From an uncultured Bacilli bacterium (lineage in GTDB: Bacteria > Bacillota_I > Bacilli_A > RF39 > UBA660), in NCBI GenBank assembly GCA_947628105.1, contig CANQYN010000021.1, forward strand, positions 1 to 14,356: a DNA stretch of 14,356 nucleotides, read 5' to 3'. Under the pieces are notes generated by a model. The model saw only the letters and a list, made by a program, of their open reading frames with translations, did no database searches and had not been told where the DNA came from. Position 1 is the stretch's first letter, and each line of letters opens with the position of its first letter. The position numbers and the translations under genes were made by a program. Shown one piece after another: positions 1-6,386 of this stretch.

Positions 1-1
1 A

Positions 2-38
2 CAACAAAAAATTAACTCAATTTCTTGAATTAATTTTT
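2..38 (-). terminator. Possible second hairpin terminator
   Basis: AAAAATTAA (minus strand, 30-38) pairs with TTAATTTTT (7-15). An inner CAA/TTG pair closes a GAAA loop, with one 2x2 mismatch between the two helices. A T-rich stretch follows. The stem is nearly all A-T. It could back up the hairpin at 74-98 or serve a convergent gene beyond the left edge. Confidence 0.35.
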
Positions 39-73
39 ATATTATTTTTGTTTCACATCATTTACAAATGTAC

Positions 74-98
74 AAAACAGATATTACATCAATATCTG
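74..98 (-). terminator. Probable terminator at the end of the wall-polymer operon
   Basis: On the minus strand CAGATATT (91-98) pairs with AATATCTG (78-85) around a 5-base loop and is followed by TTTT. The stem is short (8 bp, two G-C pairs; about 10 bp with one G-U) and covers the final stop codon. The T run is short, so efficiency may be modest. Confidence 0.55.
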
Positions 99-1211
99 CT
101 TAATAAATGATACTAATCGGTTAACACAAGTATCATCCGTCATATGAATATATTTCTCTTTAAATTTTTTCAATTTTAATTTACTATAATTTTTATTTTC
201 GATTGCTTTAATAATATTTTTGGGATTTTCACTTTTATAAAAAGGTAAATCCTTTTCATAATCGATATAAACATCACGAGCACTCATATATTTCTTTAAA
301 TCAAAGTCATATAAAAAAATAGGTTTTTCTAAGAACAGAGCTTCATAAATAAAACAAGAATAATCACTGATGACAAAGTCACTCACAAAGAGCATATCAA
401 AAGAAGTGAAAAAAGGATCGATAATAACTCTGTCATCTTGTATTTGAGCAGTATCTAATGGATGTAATTTGATAATTAAGTTATACTTGGAAAAATCAAC
501 TTGATTAATCAATTTCTTAACATTTTTTGTAATATCATAGTTCTTTCTAAAAGTTGGCGCATATAATATAGTCTTTTTCTTTGTCAATTTTGGATATTTT
601 TGATAAATGCGAGATGTTATCTCTTGACGATACGTATCATCTTTTAATAAATCAAGCCGAGGAAGAGGAATAAAAACTAATTGATCCGCAGAAATTTGAA
701 ATCCTTCCATCAAATGTTCTTGGTAAGCCTTAGAAGAACACAAAACATAATCATAATTATGATGCATTTTTAATGTTTTAGCAATTTTATATTTAGAACC
801 TTCCTTTTTATCTAATACACTATATCCAAATTTTTTCATCGTTCCGACTGAATGCCACATTTGAATTACTTTTAATTCTTTTTTATGATGTAACAAACAT
901 ACAGGAATACAATAACTATCTAATATTACTAATTTAGAAGTAGCAATGTGATACATTTGTCTTATAATATGAAAACAATATTTTATCTTTATTATTATAT
1001 TATCTTGTTGCGTTAATTTCTTAGAAAGAAGAACGATTTGATATTCTTGCAACTGATGTTCTAATCCTTCTTTTAATAAAAGAAAATCGAGAGGTGCTTG
1101 GTTCCCTTGGCGACTAATAAATGTAATTTTTTTCTTTGTCGGAAATAATTTCATAACAAAGTAAATAATATTCAAAAAAACAATCGCTATTTTTAATATT
1201 ACTATTTTCAT
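84..1211 (-). CDS. TarB/TagB-like CDP-glycerol glycerophosphotransferase
   Basis: This 375-residue member of the same transferase family has the length and layout of TagB/TarB or TarF, the primer or short-chain transferases. It begins with a hydrophobic, likely membrane-associated helix (MKIVILKIAIVFLNIIYFVM, 1-20) followed by a basic stretch. Family markers are QMWHSVGTMKKFGYS (117-131, H120), LYAPTFRKN (216-224), IKLHP (247-251, H250) and SDFVISDYSCFIYEA (277-291). It lacks the extra N-terminal domain of the preceding 555-residue enzyme, so the pair would split the work: this one on priming or linkage, the larger on elongation. That division is inferred from lengths. Its ATG overlaps the upstream TGA; AGG seven bases earlier is a weak ribosome site. 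Last gene of the operon, with a hairpin at its stop codon. Confidence 0.88.
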   Translation of the reverse strand: MKIVILKIAIVFLNIIYFVMKLFPTKKKITFISRQGNQAPLDFLLLKEGLEHQLQEYQIVLLSKKLTQQDNIIIKIKYCFHIIRQMYHIATSKLVILDSYCIPVCLLHHKKELKVIQMWHSVGTMKKFGYSVLDKKEGSKYKIAKTLKMHHNYDYVLCSSKAYQEHLMEGFQISADQLVFIPLPRLDLLKDDTYRQEITSRIYQKYPKLTKKKTILYAPTFRKNYDITKNVKKLINQVDFSKYNLIIKLHPLDTAQIQDDRVIIDPFFTSFDMLFVSDFVISDYSCFIYEALFLEKPIFLYDFDLKKYMSARDVYIDYEKDLPFYKSENPKNIIKAIENKNYSKLKLKKFKEKYIHMTDDTCVNRLVSFIKQILM

Positions 1212-2875
1212 TTTTTTACCTGCTTATCTAATAGTATACGATCAATAATTTGATCGGCAGATAACTGCTCTTTTTTATCAAAATTAATGGCCCTATATTT
1301 TTTCAATTTTTCTAATTCAAAGTCTTTTTCTTTGATAGTCTTTATTACTTCCTCAAAGGATTTACATATTTTCCCAGGAGCAGTATCATCTAATTTTCTT
1401 TGAACTCCTCTTGAAATTTCATAAACTTCTTTATCGTAGGCATAGAAAATGACAGGACGATTCATAAGAGAATATTCATATACATTAGATGAATAATCAG
1501 TAATTAAAATATCCGTTACATAAAATAACTCATTAATATTTTGATAATTATAAAAATCATAAAATTTATCTTGATAATCTTTTTTTATAGGCACTTTTTC
1601 TTTTACAAAAGGATGCATTTTAAATAAAACCACATATTCTTTTCCACATAATTTATATAATTTATCAAAGTCAATCATTCGATAATCATAATAAGCACTT
1701 TCTTGTCCAGAACCTCGATAAGTAGGCGCAAATAAAATAATTTTCTTTGTTTCTAACTCAGGATATTTTTGATAAAAATATTTTTTAAATCCTTCGATTT
1801 CCTCTTTTTTTAGATAATTATCTAATCGAGGTAATCCCAATGGCAAAATAGCTTCTTTTTCGATTCCAAATACTTCTGAATAATCTTCTACTAAGCCCTT
1901 TGCTCCAACTAAAGCATATGTATATTTTCGATGACAAGAGATAAATGGGTGAGGAGAGCCCTCTTTTCCAAAGCGAGAATATCCTACCGATTTGAATCCA
2001 ATTCCTGCATGCCATACTTGTATCAATTTAGTTCCTTTAGCGATATTAAAAAAGTTAAAGATAGGGGTATAATCGTCGATAAATATATAATCGCTCTTTG
2101 CTATTTTATACACTTCACCTATCCAATGGAAAAGATTAAATTTATGTTCAAAAACATTTCGAATAGAATATCTAATTTTAAATTGTTTATCTAAATTTCT
2201 CTCTTTTAATTGATGATCTAATACCTTTAAATTTTCTGACATATAATTTCTATTTTGTGACATAAATAAGATATTGTTACCTCTTTTTATTCTTATCGCG
2301 GAAAAAAATGAGGAAAGAAACTGAAAAAATCCTTTTGCCAACATAATAGAAAAAGCTTTAAAGAAAGATTTCACATTTGTTGCTTCAATAAATACTCTTC
2401 TTCTTTTAGGAAAACGATTTTTCATCATAAAAGAAGTCGTCATAGAAAATATTAATTTTTCTTCTAATAAGACAGGAGTAAACGTAATAAGGTAAGCATA
2501 ATTTTTCTTTCCATAACGATATACTCGTGATAAATCATCCATACGATAGGCTAACGAAGAAGATACACGAGCCGCATAACTTTGGAAAAATAATTCTTTC
2601 TCTTTTGCTTTCTGAATTCCTGTAAACGATTGAAAATGATAAATGATCAAATACCATTCATCAGAAGGTAAAGGTTCTCTAGCAGATACATTTGTCATAT
2701 TTAATCTTACTGAATAATTATTTTTACTGATTACTTCCGCCTTCAAAGGATATACCTTAGTTCTTGCTTTATTAATAAGAGCAATCGTATCTCCTTTTTC
2801 TATATGACCTGTAAATTCAATAGTCATATAAACTCGTTCCCAATAAATATTGGTAATCTCAAATGATTTTTTCAT
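1208..2875 (-). CDS. TarL/TagF-like CDP-polyol phosphotransferase (wall polymer polymerase)
   Basis: This 555-residue protein belongs to the CDP-glycerol/CDP-ribitol phosphotransferase family, peripheral membrane enzymes that add polyol-phosphate units to a lipid-linked polymer. The catalytic half begins near residue 200 and carries the family markers: QVWHAGIGFKSVGYSR (286-301, H289), LFAPTYRGSG (381-390), KMHPFV (419-424, H421), and TDILITDYSSNVYEY (454-468). The N-terminal 200 residues form a separate beta-rich domain beginning NIYWERV, as in staphylococcal TarL/TarF-type enzymes, and the total length is close to TarL (about 560), so ribitol-phosphate polymerisation is a fair guess; glycerol cannot be excluded. 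AGGGGTG precedes the ATG, 13 bases after the upstream gene. The TGA stop overlaps the next ATG (ATGA), so the last two genes are translationally coupled. Confidence 0.9.
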   Translation of the reverse strand: MKKSFEITNIYWERVYMTIEFTGHIEKGDTIALINKARTKVYPLKAEVISKNNYSVRLNMTNVSAREPLPSDEWYLIIYHFQSFTGIQKAKEKELFFQSYAARVSSSLAYRMDDLSRVYRYGKKNYAYLITFTPVLLEEKLIFSMTTSFMMKNRFPKRRRVFIEATNVKSFFKAFSIMLAKGFFQFLSSFFSAIRIKRGNNILFMSQNRNYMSENLKVLDHQLKERNLDKQFKIRYSIRNVFEHKFNLFHWIGEVYKIAKSDYIFIDDYTPIFNFFNIAKGTKLIQVWHAGIGFKSVGYSRFGKEGSPHPFISCHRKYTYALVGAKGLVEDYSEVFGIEKEAILPLGLPRLDNYLKKEEIEGFKKYFYQKYPELETKKIILFAPTYRGSGQESAYYDYRMIDFDKLYKLCGKEYVVLFKMHPFVKEKVPIKKDYQDKFYDFYNYQNINELFYVTDILITDYSSNVYEYSLMNRPVIFYAYDKEVYEISRGVQRKLDDTAPGKICKSFEEVIKTIKEKDFELEKLKKYRAINFDKKEQLSADQIIDRILLDKQVKK

Positions 2876-2888
2876 AGTTCACCCCTAG

Positions 2889-4715
2889 CTAAAATAACTT
2901 TTTTTCTTTGACAGCTCCTTTTGATTCTTTTTGATGTTGCTCTTCTATTTCAAGATATGTTAAAGTTCTTTTAAATCCTTCTTCCAAAGTTACCGTTGGC
3001 TTCCATCCTAAACTTCTTAACTTTGTACTATCTAAAGTTCCCAAAGTAAATGGAGCTACGCCTTTTGATTGTTGTTGTAATTCCATCACTACTTTTAATC
3101 CTTTTTCCGGATAAATTCCTACTAATAACTCTGCTAATTGGCGAATAGAAACTTTACTATTTTCATCAGCCATATTAAAAGCGACATCATTTGAATATGG
3201 TAAATCTTTTGTATTTAACATCGTATAAAAAATTGCAGAAATAACATCGCGAATATAAGTATACGTACGTACTGACGTTCCTTCGCTTTTCATAACAATA
3301 TTTTGATTATGCATAATATTATTTAAAAAATCTGCTTGAACTCTTCCATCATAAATAGACATTCCTGGTCCATAGGTATGTGCTGGTCGAGCAATTTTTA
3401 CATCAATTCCATATTGTTCTTTAAAGCTCATACACATCGTTTCGGCAGCCCTTTTTCCTTCTGGATAACAAGATCTTACATTAAGGGGATCGACAAAGCC
3501 ATAAGTATTTTCTTGAAAATACTCTTGATCTTCATATGGTTGCCCATAAATTTCGCGTGATGAAATATAGCAATACCCCCTAGCATTCATCTTTTGAGCT
3601 AACTGAAGAGTATTATAAGTTCCTATCGTATTAGCTGCAATCGTTCCAACAGGATCTTTTGCCATCAATTTAGGACTTGCAGGGGATGCTGCGTGAATAA
3701 TATAGTCAATTGGAATATTTAAATTGATAGGGTTCACGACATCCTGCTCAATAACTGTAATTTCTTCGCAATTTTTAAAATAAGGATTTAATTTTGCAGA
3801 ATTTCTTACCATTGCAATGATTTTAATGTTATAATTTGCTAAATTATTTAATCCTACTAAAGTATACATTAAATAAGAACCAATCATTCCACTTGCCCCA
3901 GTAATTAAAAATGTCGTATTTTTTAATTTTTCAAAATTAATTCCCTGAGATAAAATCACATCGATATCTTCTTCAATAATTGGATTCAAGTTTTTTTCTC
4001 TTAATTTTAAATCTTTATGATATTCAATTAGTGCTTTTAATTTATAAAAATCGTCTGGGGTTGTTACTTTAATATTATCGCGATTTCCTTCTGTCATATG
4101 AATATTAATTCCAAAATTACGACATAAATTACAAGAATCTACTACATTTCCATAACCACCACTTGTTCTTGCTTTTTCATGAGCAGATAAAATATCTTTT
4201 AAATAAAAGCATTGGGGTGCTTGTGCTGTATACATCTTATCTCGAGAAGGAACTTCTTCTACATTTTGCCCATCTGTCGATACAATAGCGGTTTCATAAC
4301 ATGGAGTAACAGTGATTGATGAGCCATACGTTTTTACATCTTGGATATTTCGAGAAATAACATCTTCTGTAACAATAGGACGTACTCCATCATGAATTAA
4401 AACGATAGAATTTTCATCATTATCTTCTGCAGCTGCTTTTAAAGCATTATAGATAGAGTCTTGCCCCGTTTCCCCTCCTGGTACTACTTTCACTAATTTA
4501 GTCACACCTTTTTTTCTTAAATCATTTTCTAGAAATTCTACATAACTAGGAAGTGATGAGATATAGATTTTATCTATACCCGGATGTTGTTCAAATAAAT
4601 TTACAGTATGTCCAATAATAGAATTTCCTTCAATTTCTAAAAATTGTTTGGGAAGATTAGAAGATTTCATTCTCTTTCCACTTCCTCCCGCAAATATAAT
4701 TGCAATATTACTCAT
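2889..4715 (-). CDS. Bifunctional cytidylyltransferase (IspD/TarI-like) - extended SDR fusion
   Basis: This 608-residue fusion has two complete domains. Residues 1-235 are an IspD/TarI-type cytidylyltransferase: nucleotide loop AGGSGKRM (9-16), PKQF with K23, LIHDGVRP (106-113) and GNRDNIKVTTPDD (210-222). After a linker, residues 264-590 form an extended SDR: Rossmann loop TGASGMIGS (272-280) and an intact triad S386, Y417, K421 (SSREIYG; SCYPEGK). The SDR looks most like the UDP-glucuronate decarboxylase/epimerase branch (RPAHTYGPGM, DGRVQADFLNN). The first domain should make a CDP-activated polyol from CTP; in teichoic-acid pathways TarI makes CDP-ribitol. The second domain would supply or modify the sugar or polyol. 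Haemophilus type a capsule has a comparable fused CDP-ribitol enzyme. Placement before two TagF/TagB-like genes supports a wall-polymer role rather than isoprenoid synthesis. AAAGGAG precedes the ATG. Confidence 0.9.
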   Translation of the reverse strand: MSNIAIIFAGGSGKRMKSSNLPKQFLEIEGNSIIGHTVNLFEQHPGIDKIYISSLPSYVEFLENDLRKKGVTKLVKVVPGGETGQDSIYNALKAAAEDNDENSIVLIHDGVRPIVTEDVISRNIQDVKTYGSSITVTPCYETAIVSTDGQNVEEVPSRDKMYTAQAPQCFYLKDILSAHEKARTSGGYGNVVDSCNLCRNFGINIHMTEGNRDNIKVTTPDDFYKLKALIEYHKDLKLREKNLNPIIEEDIDVILSQGINFEKLKNTTFLITGASGMIGSYLMYTLVGLNNLANYNIKIIAMVRNSAKLNPYFKNCEEITVIEQDVVNPINLNIPIDYIIHAASPASPKLMAKDPVGTIAANTIGTYNTLQLAQKMNARGYCYISSREIYGQPYEDQEYFQENTYGFVDPLNVRSCYPEGKRAAETMCMSFKEQYGIDVKIARPAHTYGPGMSIYDGRVQADFLNNIMHNQNIVMKSEGTSVRTYTYIRDVISAIFYTMLNTKDLPYSNDVAFNMADENSKVSIRQLAELLVGIYPEKGLKVVMELQQQSKGVAPFTLGTLDSTKLRSLGWKPTVTLEEGFKRTLTYLEIEEQHQKESKGAVKEKKLF

Positions 4716-4745
4716 ATTTTTCTCTCTCCTTTATATTATTATTTT

Positions 4746-5879
4746 TTAAAAACTTTTAATAAAACGATAAAATTTATTCCGTATATTTGATGATACTTTC
4801 CAATCATATATAAATTTAAATATTTTTTGACGAATCCATTCAATCACCAAACATACAACATAAATGATAATTCCAACAATCCATACCCAAATAATTATTT
4901 TCCATGTAAACGAAAGTTGAAAACCATTTCCATTCATATCAGAAAATCCAAAATAACGATACAAAAAGTGATTTAAAATATAATGATCATGAATTAAATA
5001 TACGCCAAATACTAGTTTTCCTATTGAATTGATTTTCTTTGAATAAAAGCGCAAATAATAAAATAGTAAAAAATAACAAACAGACGTAACGATTAAAATT
5101 GGATTATCATAAGAGAAAACAGCACTATAAATCGTATTTTTAATTTCTGTTACAATTTCTCCTCCTGACAAAGAAAGAGCAAAGTTACTTAATAAAAAGT
5201 TAAATAGTATGGAAATTACATACACAGATAAAATGGTAATCACTTGTTTTTGCTTACTAAATACTTCAAAAATTCTAGATTTATCAATAGGATATTTTCT
5301 AAAATAAGCTCCTATAAAATATAATAAAACAAAACTAGGCAACGAAAATCCATGGAAATTGTCAAATAAATAATTATGAGTAATTGTCGGTAAAACACTA
5401 AAAAGTAATATACCTACGTAAATAATCCTTCGGTGATATTTTTGATCTACTTTCTCAATTAATATATTTAAAAGTGGGGTTAAACAATATAAATATAAAT
5501 ACATACGAATAAACCAGTATCCACTCAAAGGTAAAGGTAGCATCGTCTTTATCATTTCCACTTTGGTCACAGGCCACCACCCAAATAACACAATTAGAAA
5601 AGTGAGGACTACACTATAAAACCAAGTAGCATTATTAATTTGAAATATCTTACTCAATTTAAATTTTTTATTATATTGATAATATCCTGTGAGCAAAATA
5701 AACGAATTGACATGAACAAAAAGAATACATTTACATAATTGGAAAAAAAGAGCATATTTTCCCACTGCATGATGAACAATTTTACCTCTTGTTATAATAT
5801 GAGTCAAAATAATCATAAACATTGATATTATTCTCATTAACTCAAAATTAGAATCTCTTACTTTCTCCTTTTTCACCAT
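4746..5879 (-). CDS. Membrane acyltransferase, acyltransferase-3 family
   Basis: This 377-residue polytopic protein is of the acyltransferase-3 (OafA/WecH-like) family, which moves acyl groups across the membrane onto extracellular glycans or wall polymers. The family opening is clear: NFELMRIISMFMIILTHI (11-28), with the conserved Arg (R16) and the presumed catalytic His (H27), followed by VNSFILLTGYY (57-67) and SGYWFIRMYLYLYCLTPLLN (119-138). About ten hydrophobic segments follow, with the late motif GVYLIHDHYIL (292-302). The C-terminus is basic and cytoplasmic. It is the first gene after the operon promoter; the cytidylyltransferase-SDR gene starts 30 bases downstream, and polymer synthesis genes follow. 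Decorating that polymer with acetyl or another acyl group is therefore the likely role. Donor and acceptor cannot be read from the sequence. Confidence 0.88.
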   Translation of the reverse strand: MVKKEKVRDSNFELMRIISMFMIILTHIITRGKIVHHAVGKYALFFQLCKCILFVHVNSFILLTGYYQYNKKFKLSKIFQINNATWFYSVVLTFLIVLFGWWPVTKVEMIKTMLPLPLSGYWFIRMYLYLYCLTPLLNILIEKVDQKYHRRIIYVGILLFSVLPTITHNYLFDNFHGFSLPSFVLLYFIGAYFRKYPIDKSRIFEVFSKQKQVITILSVYVISILFNFLLSNFALSLSGGEIVTEIKNTIYSAVFSYDNPILIVTSVCYFLLFYYLRFYSKKINSIGKLVFGVYLIHDHYILNHFLYRYFGFSDMNGNGFQLSFTWKIIIWVWIVGIIIYVVCLVIEWIRQKIFKFIYDWKVSSNIRNKFYRFIKSF

Positions 5880-5884
5880 AAAAT

Positions 5885-5890
5885 CCCCCC
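5885..5890 (-). promoter_or_regulatory. Homopolymeric Shine-Dalgarno (six G's) of the acyltransferase gene
   Basis: The only purine-rich site before the ATG at 5877-5879 is a run of six G's, five bases upstream. It supports this start. A G homopolymer is an unusual ribosome site in such AT-rich DNA and could change length by slippage. Confidence 0.5.
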
Positions 5891-5908
5891 ATACAACTTG
5901 ATATGTCT

Positions 5909-5937
5909 ATTATATCAAAGATAAGAAACAAAAGCAA
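5909..5937 (-). promoter_or_regulatory. Promoter of the wall-polymer operon
   Basis: On the minus strand TTGCTT (5932-5937) lies 17 bp before TATAAT (5909-5914), which also has the TGn extension (TTTGATATAAT). This is the best -35/-10 pair in the window. The start would fall near 5902, giving a leader of about 22 bases before the acyltransferase ATG. It lies just after the preceding terminator. Confidence 0.65.
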
Positions 5938-5942
5938 AGTCG

Positions 5943-5970
5943 AAAAAAAGAAAGGAAAACCTTTCTTTTT
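5943..5970 (-). terminator. Rho-independent terminator of the surface cassette
   Basis: An 11-bp stem (arms 5960-5970 and 5945-5955, AAAAAGAAAGG/CCTTTCTTTTT) with a TTTT loop ends in a run of seven T's on the minus strand. The 5' arm overlaps the stop codon of the pseudopilin-like gene. It separates the surface cassette from the wall-polymer operon. Confidence 0.85.
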
Positions 5971-6370
5971 AATATGGTGTTTCTAAGATTGCATCTAATC
6001 GATTTTGTATATTAAATTCCATTACTTCACTTGTTACACTAGAATCTAATTTTGTAGAAACTTCTAAACTTACTTTAGGTGGTGCTTCGTTTACATCATA
6101 TATTTTAATTCTATAATTGTCATTTAAACTAGCGCTTTCAGAAAATCTTCTTACAAAGTTTTCTACAAATTTTTCTCTATTAATTTTTACTGTCCCGGTT
6201 TTTTTATAATAGGCAAGATCGACGGCATCGTACATAGATGCTTCTGTTGCTTCTTTCAGTAAAGTATAATTTTGTTCATCAGTTGTCGTTAAGCTTTGAA
6301 AAAAACTAATAAAGAAAATTGCCGTTACTCCTAGTCCAATTATAAATACCATCCAAAATGACTCTCTCAT
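5969..6370 (-). CDS. Single-pass pseudopilin/TadE-like protein, function unknown
   Basis: This 133-residue protein has a very short N-terminus (MRESFW), one hydrophobic helix (about 7-26), a polar helical stretch (TTTDEQNYTLLKEATEASMYDAVDLAYY, 28-55) and a small mixed alpha/beta domain with alternating strands (RIKIYDV, KVSLEVSTKL). This build matches pilin-like and TadE-like proteins, which have an N-terminal helix, a polar continuation and a globular head outside the cell. It may belong to the uncharacterised DUF5411 type; I recall that only from memory. AAAGGAG precedes the ATG by eight bases. It is the second and last gene of the unit that starts with the large cysteine-rich protein, so the two probably act together at the cell surface. 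No secretion ATPase, prepilin peptidase or TadC-like gene is in the window. Confidence 0.75.
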   Translation of the reverse strand: MRESFWMVFIIGLGVTAIFFISFFQSLTTTDEQNYTLLKEATEASMYDAVDLAYYKKTGTVKINREKFVENFVRRFSESASLNDNYRIKIYDVNEAPPKVSLEVSTKLDSSVTSEVMEFNIQNRLDAILETPY

Positions 6371-6386
6371 CTATATTAGCTCCTTT

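Noticed and set aside
4010..4715. Housekeeping IspD of the MEP isoprenoid pathway
   Set aside because: The domain is fused to an SDR and sits among polyol-phosphate transferases, where a TarI-like role fits better; an IspD role cannot be formally excluded from sequence alone.
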